Shown piece after piece: positions 50,924 to 60,218 of a DNA stretch of 64,000 nt. The stretch is taken from NCBI RefSeq assembly GCF_003337375.1, contig NZ_QPJD01000015.1:1-64000 (forward strand), written 5' to 3'. The DNA comes from Paenibacillus prosopidis. Its GTDB lineage: Bacteria > Bacillota > Bacilli > Paenibacillales > Paenibacillaceae. Positions within the stretch are counted from its first letter, which is position 1. Each line of letters begins with the position of its first letter. Under the pieces are notes generated by a model that ran no database searches, had not been told where the DNA came from, and was given only the letters and a program-made list of their open reading frames with translations. Made by a program: the position numbers and the translations under genes.

Positions 50924-52738
50924 CTACAGCTGCACCTGCTGCATCAGCCCATCTTCGCCGAAGGTGAGCGGGTCTATGCAGACTTCGCGATGATAGCCTT
51001 TTCCTTGTGTAAACCGGGTCAGCGGCGTGACAAACCGGTGATAAGCAATCCAATACTTATCGGTGCCGGGCTCCTGGAGAATCGAATGATGAGCGGTGCC
51101 GAGCATATCCTTTTCCTTATTTTTGAGTAGAACCGGGTAGCGGTAAGTTACCGGTCCGTAAAGATGTTCAGCCGTACCATAGTTCACGTGGTAATCCTCG
51201 CTGCCGGTGTCGTCGCAGGACCACGTGAAGTGATACTGCCCGCCGCGCTTAAGAACGGTGACCGCCTCACGGAAGTCGTGCAGGCCGACAAGATTCCTCA
51301 TCGTATCCTCAATTACGGTTACCATATCTTCGCCGAGCTGTACGATTGCAGGGTGTGCATTTCCAAACAGCAGGTAAGCCGTACCGTCATCCTCAAAATA
51401 AACGGATGGGTCAATGGCCTGGCCCATGGCGATACCAAGACGCTTCGTCTGTTCCATGGTAATAAGCGGCTGCGGCTGAGCGCGAAACGGGCCTTCCGGA
51501 GTCTCGGCAACCGCAACACCTATAGCGCTCTCTCCGCTTTTCATTTTGCCACAGAAATAATAGTAATATTTGCCACCTTTGCTTGCGATGGCCGGTGCCC
51601 ATGCACTGCCGACAGCCCATGGTACATCTTCCGTCGCAAGATCCAAAATCACGCCTTCGTCTCTCCAAATACGCATGTCATCCGATGAAAACGCATGAAA
51701 TTGCGTGCCCGACCAGCCTGTGAAGCCATCGGTTGTAGGATAAAGGTAATAGCGGTCGCCGAACTTCACAAGATCCGGGTCGGCGAATTGCCCGGGCAAC
51801 ACCTGATGGCCGTCACCAAACGCCGCCAGAAGGCGGCTGCATTCAGCAGCGGTAATAGGGAGTACTCCGCCGTGACGTTTCTTGGTTTTCCCCAAATCGA
51901 ACGACCCTTCCGGCAGAACTCGGAATTCACCGCTTTCAAGGTCGGAGGTCAGCAGGGGGAGGTAACCCTTGCCTTCCGCAAAGCGGTCCACAATAAGGCA
52001 CCACTCCTCGCGGTCGCCCAGTTTGAAAATTTGCGGACCTTCAACACCTAACAATTCCTCCAAAACCGGAACGTGCAGATTGGAAAATGAGTCTTTTTCC
52101 AGCGATGTGCCTTTTTCGACCCTGATATTCTTAGTCGTTTCATCCTTAGAAAAACGGTAGTAGGTACCGTTGTTGGCAATTATCGTAGTGTCAATTATAT
52201 GGTTTTCCCGTTCAATATACTTTTCAGACGCTGTAAAGCTGCGGAAATCCCTCGTACGGGCGCTATAGATTTTTTGTTTCCGCTCATTTTCCTGCGGCTC
52301 CTGCGTCGCGGAGGCCCAAAACACCAAGAATTCGTCCGCGGCTTCGTCATAAATAGCCTCCGGCGCCCAGACGCAGCCGGCTCCCGGTACGCCAAGCGTC
52401 ACTGCCCATGGTGAAGACCAATTCACCAGGTCGGCGGATTCCCATATGATCATATCGCGGCTTCCTTCATTCGCTGCTGCGGACCAGCCTTTTCCGTTTG
52501 CAATGCGGAGATCCGTGGCAATCAGATAAAACTTGTCCTCCTTGGGCGAGCGCACTAAAAACGGATCCCTCACTCCCTTTTCCCCCAATTCGGAACGCAG
52601 AACCGGTAAGCCCGCGTTCAGGTCTTTCCAATGCAGACCGTCCTCACTGTAGGAGAAATAGACCTGCTCGCCGTCAGGCTGCTCCCCAATAAAATGCACC
52701 AAAAGATAGCCTGCATAACTGCAATTATGTACTGACAA
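50924..52738 (-). CDS. Two-domain glycoside hydrolase family 43-type protein, cytoplasmic
   Basis: A protein of about 604 residues made of two five-bladed beta-propellers. The first (about 5-310) has VRDPFLVRSPKEDKFYLIAT, a WAPEAIYDEAADEFLVFWAS blade and GVEGPQIFKLGD. The second (about 320-600) has QFADPDLVKFGDRYYLYPTT, GSAWAPAIA, AIDPSVYFEDDGTAYLLFG and FREAVTVLKRGGQYHFTW; these hold the Asp, Asp and Glu expected of GH43. The likely substrates are arabinosides or xylosides. There is no signal peptide. I start at TTG: SD AAGGAGGG stands seven bases before it, while the ATG 11 codons upstream has no SD. It is an accessory gene between murC and the SpoIIB-like gene. Confidence 0.85.
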   Translation of the reverse strand: MSVHNCSYAGYLLVHFIGEQPDGEQVYFSYSEDGLHWKDLNAGLPVLRSELGEKGVRDPFLVRSPKEDKFYLIATDLRIANGKGWSAAANEGSRDMIIWESADLVNWSSPWAVTLGVPGAGCVWAPEAIYDEAADEFLVFWASATQEPQENERKQKIYSARTRDFRSFTASEKYIERENHIIDTTIIANNGTYYRFSKDETTKNIRVEKGTSLEKDSFSNLHVPVLEELLGVEGPQIFKLGDREEWCLIVDRFAEGKGYLPLLTSDLESGEFRVLPEGSFDLGKTKKRHGGVLPITAAECSRLLAAFGDGHQVLPGQFADPDLVKFGDRYYLYPTTDGFTGWSGTQFHAFSSDDMRIWRDEGVILDLATEDVPWAVGSAWAPAIASKGGKYYYYFCGKMKSGESAIGVAVAETPEGPFRAQPQPLITMEQTKRLGIAMGQAIDPSVYFEDDGTAYLLFGNAHPAIVQLGEDMVTVIEDTMRNLVGLHDFREAVTVLKRGGQYHFTWSCDDTGSEDYHVNYGTAEHLYGPVTYRYPVLLKNKEKDMLGTAHHSILQEPGTDKYWIAYHRFVTPLTRFTQGKGYHREVCIDPLTFGEDGLMQQVQL

Positions 52739-52920
52739 AATAAAGCCCTCCTTGCTGCGTTCAAGACGCATAACTTAATGTATTTGGATGTCTGATTTTA
52801 TCATTGTATCATATTTAGTAACTGTTCAGGACCCTAAATGCTGCGGGGATCCGCTGCATGAAATGACCAAGGAAATCCTCGTGAAATTGCCCCCTCTTTC
52901 ATTAGGCGCTTCCACTTCCG

Positions 52921-52966
52921 AAAAAAACAAACGCCCGATGATTCCGTCATGGAACCTTCGGGCGTT
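52921..52966 (-). terminator. Terminator after murC
   Basis: On the minus strand AACGCCCGA (plus 52958-52966) pairs perfectly with TCGGGCGTT (plus 52930-52938) around a loop with inner TTCC/GGAA pairing, followed by TGTTTTTTT. Confidence 0.92.
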
Positions 52967-52972
52967 ATGCTT

Positions 52973-54367
52973 TCAGTGTTTCGATTTTAGCGATTTTGCC
53001 AGCGAATCCGCTACCTTCCAAATGTCGCCTGCTCCCATCGTTATGACTAGGTCGCCAGGTGCGACCCTTTCAGTCAAATATGCGAGTACTTCTTCCTTCG
53101 TCGGAAGATACACCGTATTCGCATTGCTGTTGCTCTTGATAAGCTCCACAAGCTTGTGCGAGTGCACGCCTTCGATTTGCTGTTCGCCGGCCGGCGAATA
53201 AATGTCAGTGATGATAACCTCATCCGCTTCGGGAAACGCACGGCTGAACTGCTCAAATAAGAAGAATGTCCGGGTATAGCGCTGCGGCTGAAATACGGCT
53301 ACAATACGTTTGCCCGTCGCTTTTGCAGCACTGATCGTGGCTCTGATTTCAGTCGGATGATGAGCATAGTCATCGATAACCAGAATATCATTAACTTCGC
53401 CAAGCACCTGAAAGCGGCGCTTAGCGCCTCTGAACAAACGAATCGCTTTTGCTACTTCGTCAAAAGACAAGCCTGACTCTAGACACGTTATAACGGTAGC
53501 CATCGCATTATACACATTGTGGCGGCCTGGCACGGAAAGCTCAATCGCACCTAACTGCGCGCCCTTATACGTCATCGTAAATGAAACTCTGCGATCGCCA
53601 AGCTCGATGTTCCCGGCTTTGTAATCAGCATCGCCGTCTATTCCATACGTTACAAGCTGCGAGGGGTCAGCAGTACCTTGATATACTTGCGGAATCAGTT
53701 CGGTAACCGTCTCGTCATCCGCGCATACAATCGCTTTACCGCCCGTTTTCACCTGTTGCAAAAATTGTACATAAGCTGCCTTCAGCTTGCCGAAGTCGCC
53801 GTCATAATTTTCGAGATGGTCCGGCTCGATATTGGTCACAATAGCTAGCGTAGGGTGATACTGAAGAAACGAACCGTCGCTTTCATCCGCTTCCGCTACA
53901 ACATATTCACCTTTCCCCGCTTTCGCATTCGTACCTACATTTACGATCTCGCCCCCGATAATATAGGTCGGATCGGCATTGCAAGATTCCATGACAAGCG
54001 CGATCATCGAGGAAGTTGTCGTCTTACCGTGTGCACCTGCCACCGCGATTCCCTTGCCTGCATTCATTAATCTTGCCAGCATTTGTGAACGATGAAGCAC
54101 GGGAATATTAAGCGCCTCTGCAGCTTTCCGTTCGACATTGTCCTTTGAAAGCGCTGTGGAGTATACGACCAAGTCGGCTCCCTTCACATGCTCTGGCTCG
54201 TGACCGATATAAATGCTGGCCCCATTAGCCGCAAGCTTCTCTGTCAATTCTTGACGGGCGACATCGGATCCGGTTACTTTATAGCCCATTTCCAGCATAA
54301 CGCGGGCAATGGCACTCATTCCGTAACCGCCGATTCCGATGAAATGAACGTGTTCTGCCGTATTCAA
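52973..54367 (-). CDS. murC: UDP-N-acetylmuramate-L-alanine ligase
   Basis: Adds the first stem-peptide residue in peptidoglycan synthesis. The 464-residue protein has the N-terminal Rossmann motif FIGIGGYGMSAIA (about 9-21), the ATP loop AGAHGKTTTSSM, EADESDGSF, PGRHNVYNAMA and the DDYAHHPTEI motif. The start is TTG (NTAEHVHF follows); GGTTGGTGA serves as SD. It follows folC by 7 bases. Confidence 0.96.
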   Translation of the reverse strand: MNTAEHVHFIGIGGYGMSAIARVMLEMGYKVTGSDVARQELTEKLAANGASIYIGHEPEHVKGADLVVYSTALSKDNVERKAAEALNIPVLHRSQMLARLMNAGKGIAVAGAHGKTTTSSMIALVMESCNADPTYIIGGEIVNVGTNAKAGKGEYVVAEADESDGSFLQYHPTLAIVTNIEPDHLENYDGDFGKLKAAYVQFLQQVKTGGKAIVCADDETVTELIPQVYQGTADPSQLVTYGIDGDADYKAGNIELGDRRVSFTMTYKGAQLGAIELSVPGRHNVYNAMATVITCLESGLSFDEVAKAIRLFRGAKRRFQVLGEVNDILVIDDYAHHPTEIRATISAAKATGKRIVAVFQPQRYTRTFFLFEQFSRAFPEADEVIITDIYSPAGEQQIEGVHSHKLVELIKSNSNANTVYLPTKEEVLAYLTERVAPGDLVITMGAGDIWKVADSLAKSLKSKH

Positions 54368-54374
54368 AGACGGT

Positions 54375-55760
54375 TCACCAACCTTTTTCAGAATCCGAGT
54401 TATACATTATGCGGGAGCGAACGTCCGCTATCAAATAAAGCGTGCCTGTCACGACCCCAAGGTCTGTTTCCCCGGTTAACTGTTGTAGTTTTTGTAACGC
54501 TGTTTGCCAATTCTGTTCTACTACAAGCTCGAAAGAATACTCATCAGGCCGCTGCTGCCGCATTTCCCGTACCAAATCAGCCAATGCCGTTGCTTCTTTT
54601 TTCATCCGAAAATCAGGCTCGGTCACAATTAGCGTATCCACTATTGGTAGTATATGCTTAAGCACTTCATGATGATTCTTATTCTCCAGCATACCCATCA
54701 TTAGATGTAAACGATTATATTTGTATGTGCTTTTTAACGCAGCGGCCAGCGTCTCAGCGCCTTCCGGATTATGCGCGCCATCGAGTAAAATACGCGGCGA
54801 TTGCGATACCATTTCCAATCGTCCCGGCCAAGCTGCCGCACGCAATCCTTCTGCCAGTGCATCGTCCTCAATAACGAGCGCATTGTACTGCCGCAGTACT
54901 TCAAGCGTCATGACGGCAACCGCCGCATTCGTCCGTTGATGCGCACCGTTCAGCGTAATCGTCAACGGTTCGATCGTACGGAACAAATTCTCGAATCGGA
55001 AGTTCTGCTCATCTTCCCGTACCGACAGCTCGGTTTCATGAAACTGTTCCCCGAGCAAATAAAGGGTGCTACGCTTTTCTTGCGCCGTTTTCTTAATCAC
55101 TTCAATCGCTTCAGGCTGCGTTACCGCGCTCACGACAGGTATTCCTGCTTTAATGATTCCAGCTTTCTCTCTAGCAACGGCGGCAATTGTGTCCCCTAGC
55201 CGATCCATATGATCATGTCCGATATTCGTAATGACGGAAATGACCGGCTGAACGATATTCGTCACGTCTAACCGCCCGCCAAGCCCCGTTTCCCACACGA
55301 CATAATCCGGATAAGTGACCTTCGCATAAAAAAGTACAGCGAGCGCTGTCGACACTTCGAACATCGTCGGCGAGCCGAGCTCTGTTTCCGCCAGTGCTTC
55401 GACATGCGGCTTAAGCTCATTCGCAAGCTTGAGCAGCGTCTCCTCTTCTATGTCGACGCCGTTATACTGGAACCGGTTTGTGAATTTCGTAATATACGGC
55501 GAAGTAAATGTTCCCACGTCATAGCCGCCGCGCTGCAGCACGCTGGTTAAGTAAGCGCAGGTCGAGCCTTTGCCATTCGTACCTGCGACATGAATAAATT
55601 TCAGCCTGCGATGCGGATTGTCCAACAGCTCCATGAGCTTCTCGATCCGCTCAAGCCCCGGGCGAATGCCAAAAGGAATGAGCCCTGTAATCCAATCTAC
55701 CGCTTCCGGGTAAGAATGCAGCGGCCTAGTTGGCCGCTGCTCATTTATTTGATCCGTCAT
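54375..55760 (-). CDS. folC: Bifunctional folylpolyglutamate/dihydrofolate synthase
   Basis: Adds glutamates to folates; Mur-ligase superfamily. The 461-residue protein has the P-loop HVAGTNGKGSTCAYL (about 57-71), the omega-loop region TSPYITKFTNRF, NIGHDHMDRLG and LLDGAHNPEGA. It follows valS by 30 bases, as in B. subtilis. Confidence 0.96.
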   Translation of the reverse strand: MTDQINEQRPTRPLHSYPEAVDWITGLIPFGIRPGLERIEKLMELLDNPHRRLKFIHVAGTNGKGSTCAYLTSVLQRGGYDVGTFTSPYITKFTNRFQYNGVDIEEETLLKLANELKPHVEALAETELGSPTMFEVSTALAVLFYAKVTYPDYVVWETGLGGRLDVTNIVQPVISVITNIGHDHMDRLGDTIAAVAREKAGIIKAGIPVVSAVTQPEAIEVIKKTAQEKRSTLYLLGEQFHETELSVREDEQNFRFENLFRTIEPLTITLNGAHQRTNAAVAVMTLEVLRQYNALVIEDDALAEGLRAAAWPGRLEMVSQSPRILLDGAHNPEGAETLAAALKSTYKYNRLHLMMGMLENKNHHEVLKHILPIVDTLIVTEPDFRMKKEATALADLVREMRQQRPDEYSFELVVEQNWQTALQKLQQLTGETDLGVVTGTLYLIADVRSRIMYNSDSEKGW

Positions 55761-55790
55761 CTTATCGATCCTTCTTCCGTTTTTGCAGCG

Positions 55791-58433
55791 TTATCCGCGC
55801 AATTCCGCAATTCTGGCAAGCACTTTTTCGCGTTTATCTGCATAGTCGTTCATTTTGCTGCGTTCCTCTTCAATGACCTTAGCAGGAGCCTTCGCAACAA
55901 AGCCTTCATTGCTAAGCTTCTTCTCGATACGCTCTACCTCGGTATTCAAATGCTGGCGCTCCTTCTCCAGTCGAGCAATTTCCTGCTCGATATCGATGAG
56001 CCCTGCAAGCGGCAAATAAAGCTCTGCACCCGTAACGATAGCAGTCATCGCTTTGTCAGGCGCAGTAATATGCAAGCCCGCATCGAGCTTCGACGTGCCG
56101 CAGAACCGAATGATGAACTCTTCGTTGCGGGCTAAGATGGCGGCTTCCGCCTCACCCGAAGGCTTAATTAGCAGCTCGATCTTCTTGCTCATCGGCACGT
56201 TCACTTCCGCGCGGATATTACGCACTGCACGGATCATTTCCATTAACAGTTCCATCTCTTTAACGGCATCTGCCGCTTCCAGCGCCTGATCATACACCGG
56301 CCATTCAGCGAGTGTAATCGTCTCGCCGACATGTGGCAAATGCTGCCAGATCTCTTCACTGATATAAGGCATGAACGGGTGAATCAAGCGCTGCGTCCGG
56401 TCAAGCACGTAAGCCAGCACCGATTGCGTCGCTTTTTTCGCTGCTTCATCCGTGCCGTACAAGCTAAGCTTCGCGAATTCGATATACCAGTCGCAAAGAT
56501 CGTCCCAAATAAAGTTATACAATAAACGGCCGGTTTCGCCGAACTCGTAGCTGTCAATCAGACGGGTGACATCGCGCACCGTTTCGTTCAAGCGATGCAG
56601 AATCCAGCGGTCTGCCGTGCCCAAATGAACGCTAATATCAATGTCCTTAGCTTCAACGCCTTCCAGGTTCATAAGCGCAAAACGCGACGCATTCCAAATT
56701 TTGTTGGCAAAGTTGCGAGCCTGCTCAACCTTCTCAAAGCGGAAACGCAAATCCTGACCTGGCGTACTGCTTGTCGAAATCATATAGCGCATCGCATCCG
56801 CGCCGTATTTCTCAATTACATCGAGCGGATCGACGCCGTTACCCAGCGATTTGGACATTTTGCGTCCTTCCGCATCACGAACCAGTCCGTGCATCAATAC
56901 ATCCTTGAAGGGTGATTGCTCCGTAAACTCAAGCGCCGTAAAGATCATGCGGGCTACCCAGAAGTAGACGATGTCATATCCCGTTACGAGCACATCCGTA
57001 GGGTAGTAGCGTTTCAGGTCCTCCGTTTGATCCGGCCAGCCAAGCGTCGAGAACGGCCACAGCGCGGAGCTAAACCAAGTGTCAAGCACGTCATTATCCT
57101 GACGGAGATGTTCTCCTGCCATATCCTCGCGCGATACATGCATTTCTCCGGTTGACTCATCGTACCAGGCCGGTATGCGGTGACCCCACCAAAGCTGCCT
57201 GGAAATACACCAGTCGCGTACGTTTTCGATCCAATGCAAATATATTTTTTCAAAACGTTCAGGTACAAAATTAACGCCCTTGCCCGCTTTCTGAGCTGCA
57301 ATAGCGGCTTCAGCCAGCGGCTTCATCGCAACGAACCATTGCGTTGACAAGTATGGCTCAACAACGGCGCCGCTGCGCTCGCTGTGTCCAACCTGGTGAA
57401 CGTGATCCTCTATGCGGATGCACACGCCCTGCTCCTGTAAATCCTTCACAAGCTGCTTACGGCAATCCGCACGGTCCAATCCTTGATAAGGACCCGCTTC
57501 AGCGTTCATCGTGCCGGTTTCATCCATAACGATCACTTGCGGCAAGTTATGGCGCTGGCCAACCTCGAAGTCGTTCGGATCATGGGCTGGCGTTATTTTT
57601 ACGGCGCCGGATCCAAATTCCTTTTCAACATATTCGTCAGCGATAATCGGAATTTCGCGTCCGATAACCGGCAGAATGATTAATTGACCGATGAGGTGCT
57701 TATACCGCTCATCCTCTGGATGAACCGCAACAGCTGTATCGCCTAGCATCGTCTCCGGGCGGGTTGTTGCAACTGTAATGAAACCCGAGCCGTCCTTCAG
57801 CGGATATTGCAAATGATACAAGTGCCCGTTAAGCTCCTTGTACTCTACTTCAATATCCGATAACGCCGTGCGGGCTGCCGGGTCCCAGTTAATGATTTTT
57901 TTGCCTCGATAGATGAGCCCCTTCTCATACAGTCGAACGAACACCTCGCGAACGGCTTTGGACAACCCTTCGTCCAACGTGAACCGCTCTCTTGAATAAT
58001 CAAGGGAAAGACCCATCTTGGCCCATTGCTCGCGGATTGTATTCGCATACTGATCCTTCCACTCCCAAACCTTCTCAAGGAATGCTTCTCTCCCCAAGTC
58101 GTAACGGGAAATGCCTTGCTCGCGCAGCTTCTGCTCAACCTTTGTTTGCGTTGCGATACCGGCATGGTCTGTGCCAGGCAGCCAAAGCGCGTCATAGCCC
58201 TGCATCCGCTTCGTCCGAATCAAAATATCCTGCAGCGTAAAATCGAGCGCATGCCCGATATGCAGCATACCGGTAACGTTAGGAGGCGGGATAACAATCG
58301 TATATGGCTCTGCATCAGGTCGTTTGCCTGCCTCGAAATATTTGCCCTGCATCCAGTAATCGTACCATTTCTGCTCGGCTGCCTTCGGATCATAAGTCGT
58401 CGGCATCGCAGTTGTCGTTTGATTTTCTGACAT
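55791..58433 (-). CDS. valS: Valine-tRNA ligase
   Basis: Class I synthetase with editing of Thr-tRNA-Val. The 880-residue protein has the HIGH motif in PPPNVTGMLHIGHALD (HIGH near residue 58), the CP1 editing domain (TTRPETMLGDTAVAVHPED), KMSKS in GRKMSKSLGNG, an anticodon-binding domain and a C-terminal coiled coil (about 810-880). Start MSENQTTTAM has SD GGAGGAT; six codons upstream cover the SD. Controlled by the T-box leader. Confidence 0.97.
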   Translation of the reverse strand: MSENQTTTAMPTTYDPKAAEQKWYDYWMQGKYFEAGKRPDAEPYTIVIPPPNVTGMLHIGHALDFTLQDILIRTKRMQGYDALWLPGTDHAGIATQTKVEQKLREQGISRYDLGREAFLEKVWEWKDQYANTIREQWAKMGLSLDYSRERFTLDEGLSKAVREVFVRLYEKGLIYRGKKIINWDPAARTALSDIEVEYKELNGHLYHLQYPLKDGSGFITVATTRPETMLGDTAVAVHPEDERYKHLIGQLIILPVIGREIPIIADEYVEKEFGSGAVKITPAHDPNDFEVGQRHNLPQVIVMDETGTMNAEAGPYQGLDRADCRKQLVKDLQEQGVCIRIEDHVHQVGHSERSGAVVEPYLSTQWFVAMKPLAEAAIAAQKAGKGVNFVPERFEKIYLHWIENVRDWCISRQLWWGHRIPAWYDESTGEMHVSREDMAGEHLRQDNDVLDTWFSSALWPFSTLGWPDQTEDLKRYYPTDVLVTGYDIVYFWVARMIFTALEFTEQSPFKDVLMHGLVRDAEGRKMSKSLGNGVDPLDVIEKYGADAMRYMISTSSTPGQDLRFRFEKVEQARNFANKIWNASRFALMNLEGVEAKDIDISVHLGTADRWILHRLNETVRDVTRLIDSYEFGETGRLLYNFIWDDLCDWYIEFAKLSLYGTDEAAKKATQSVLAYVLDRTQRLIHPFMPYISEEIWQHLPHVGETITLAEWPVYDQALEAADAVKEMELLMEMIRAVRNIRAEVNVPMSKKIELLIKPSGEAEAAILARNEEFIIRFCGTSKLDAGLHITAPDKAMTAIVTGAELYLPLAGLIDIEQEIARLEKERQHLNTEVERIEKKLSNEGFVAKAPAKVIEEERSKMNDYADKREKVLARIAELRG

Positions 58434-58465
58434 TCGTTCCATCCTCCACAAATCGATCTAAAAAA

Positions 58466-58505
58466 CAAAAAAACCTTCCGTCCTTATCATAAAGGACGAA
58501 AGGTT
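58466..58505 (-). terminator. Regulatory terminator of the valS T-box
   Basis: On the minus strand AACCTTTCGTCCTT (plus 58492-58505) pairs with AAGGACGGAAGGTT (plus 58472-58485) around TATGAT, followed by T5-T7. It competes with the antiterminator. Confidence 0.93.
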
Positions 58506-58744
58506 TAGCTTCCGTGGTACCACCTTTGTTTCACGCGAACAGCATTCACGCGACACTCAAACAGATAACGGCTGCGGCCGGCCTAACTTAGGTGGAGCAC
58601 ACAAGCTGCTCCTACTTGGTTCAGGCAACTCCGGGGCGACCCGTAGCAGTCACATCCTGCAGAACCTCTCAGCGTAACGGTTCCACTCTCTGAAGGCTTC
58701 GCTGCTTACTATTCCCCTTCAACGTCGTTATAACAACATATATA
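58466..58744 (-). promoter_or_regulatory. T-box riboswitch leader of valS, Val specifier GUC
   Basis: On the minus strand the T-box core AAGGTGGTACCACGG (plus 58512-58526) precedes a strong terminator. Stem I has GGGGAATAGTA on its 5' side (plus 58707-58717) and AGAGAGTGG; on the 3' side GTC (plus 58638-58640) directly precedes GCCCC, which pairs with GGGG. GUC is a Val codon at the specifier position, agreeing with the gene downstream. UGGU matches an A73 tRNA. Confidence 0.92.
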
Positions 58745-58750
58745 TGTATA

Positions 58751-58779
58751 ATCATACCTTTGTTCCACGGCGGAGTCAA
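58751..58779 (-). promoter_or_regulatory. SigmaA-type promoter of the valS leader
   Basis: On the minus strand TTGACT (plus 58774-58779) and TATGAT (plus 58751-58756) have the ideal 17-base spacing. Confidence 0.8.
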
Positions 58780-58792
58780 CTGGGCTAGAGCA

Positions 58793-58832
58793 ACAAATGC
58801 CCTTATCGCTCATTTTTATGAGCAATAAGGGC
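58793..58832 (-). terminator. Terminator after spoVID
   Basis: A 15-bp stem, GCCCTTATTGCTCAT with ATGAGCGATAAGGGC (plus arms 58799-58813 and 58818-58832; one G-U), four-base loop. The following T-run (ATTTGTTG) is short. Confidence 0.75.
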
Positions 58833-58839
58833 AAATTTG

Positions 58840-60129
58840 TTAATTCTTTGTTAAGGAAGGAATGTATATTAGCTGTCCTTCCGTAACAGCAGATTCATCC
58901 AGACGGTTGTATACTAATATTTCTCTTGGATTCAAGCTGTATCGCGAGGCGATAACGTCGAGCGTCTCGTCTTTTTGCACGATACACATCCGAATTTTGC
59001 GAAATTCGGTATCTTCGTTTCGCTTGCCTAGAAATAAATTTTTCCATTCTATTTCATCGCCTGATGCCTGTACCTTCGCTTCTTCAGCAGCAATCTGCTG
59101 GGCCACTACCTCTTCCGCCGCTTGACGCGCCGCCTGTTCGCGTCTGCTTGATGAAAGCAATGTCAGTATGCCGACATTGGAGGCCGGACCGCTGCCTTCC
59201 TCCGGTTGTTTACCAGCAAAAGCAATACGAAGCTCTTGTTTTTCGGGCTCTGGTTCTTGCCCTTGCTCAAGGATCGGTTCCGGCAGAAACGGAGCAGCTT
59301 GCTCATTCGCTTCAAGCTCCGTCCGATCTTTTTCAGGTTCATACTGCTGTGAAGATACAGGCTCAGCTTGGCCAGAGTCCATATATGGCGCTGATGTTGC
59401 CAACCAGCTGTCGTCGCTCGATTGCTGTGAGGTATACGTAATTTCCCGCGCTTCTTCTTCCTCGTTCTCTTTCTCTTCTGCTTGCTGCACGGTTGGATTG
59501 AATAGCTGCGAGGATGACCATCCTATATCCGCTGCCGAGGATGAAATCTTAACTGCAGCCTCTGCTTCGTCCGTCGATGCCGGCCGCTGCTCATACTGGA
59601 GCTCTTCTTCTGCAGCAAAAGATGGCTCCTCCGGTATGTACGGCTGTTCCGTGTTCTCTGTCCGTCTAAAAAACTCCTCTGCAGGCCTTTCATCATAAGC
59701 TTCCCGTTGATGGACAACGGTGAACGGCTCCTCCCGCCATTGTTCCTCCGGCTCCTGAACAGGCTCTACGGAAATACCGCGTAAGGATAGCACACCTGTA
59801 ATATTTAACGTTCGAGCAGATAATAAATCGACGTCAAAGTTATCGATTTCTATCGAAATGTCATCTAGCCGTGATATGCGATTCATCGGCAGCGTTATTT
59901 CGACGGGAATCCAATGCTCAAGCGTCAGCGGAGCTTCGGAGGCATTTTGCCCCCTATATACCCCGCTTAAGAGCAGCTGTCCTTTCAAAACAGCATGATC
60001 CCCCTGATCGATCACTTGGATGCGGGGAACTAGCTCAATCTCCTCCAGCTCATCGATTGCTGCGACATCATCAGGCAAATGGACGCGTTCATACACATCA
60101 AAGCGTAACCCGTTCGTTTGATCCGACAC
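58840..60129 (-). CDS. spoVID: Spore coat assembly protein SpoVID
   Basis: Mother-cell protein needed for coat encasement; partner of SafA and SpoIVA. The 429-residue protein has the N-terminal SpoVID domain (about 1-130; LRFDVYERVHLPDDVAAIDE, VLKGQLLLSGVYRG), a long acidic, Glu/Gln/Ser-rich middle (about 135-360) and a C-terminal LysM domain (IVQKDETLDVIASRYSLNPR, EILVYNRL). I start at GTG (SDQTNGLRF follows), because SD GGGAGGA lies seven bases before it; a GTG 17 codons upstream has none. It follows rluA and lies before valS. Confidence 0.88.
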   Translation of the reverse strand: MSDQTNGLRFDVYERVHLPDDVAAIDELEEIELVPRIQVIDQGDHAVLKGQLLLSGVYRGQNASEAPLTLEHWIPVEITLPMNRISRLDDISIEIDNFDVDLLSARTLNITGVLSLRGISVEPVQEPEEQWREEPFTVVHQREAYDERPAEEFFRRTENTEQPYIPEEPSFAAEEELQYEQRPASTDEAEAAVKISSSAADIGWSSSQLFNPTVQQAEEKENEEEEAREITYTSQQSSDDSWLATSAPYMDSGQAEPVSSQQYEPEKDRTELEANEQAAPFLPEPILEQGQEPEPEKQELRIAFAGKQPEEGSGPASNVGILTLLSSSRREQAARQAAEEVVAQQIAAEEAKVQASGDEIEWKNLFLGKRNEDTEFRKIRMCIVQKDETLDVIASRYSLNPREILVYNRLDESAVTEGQLIYIPSLTKN

Positions 60130-60186
60130 GCCTAAGTCCTCCCTTCTCGTACTGAATGCTTGGGCTAACGTTACATTCACTACTTA

Positions 60187-60216
60187 TCTATATGGTAGGA
60201 TTGGCAGGAGCATGAC
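60187..60216 (-). promoter_or_regulatory. SigmaE-type promoter candidate of spoVID
   Basis: On the minus strand GTCATGC (plus 60210-60216) and CATATAGA (plus 60187-60194) are 15 bases apart, a fair match to sigmaE. spoVID is sigmaE-dependent in B. subtilis. Confidence 0.4.
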
Positions 60217-60218
60217 TA

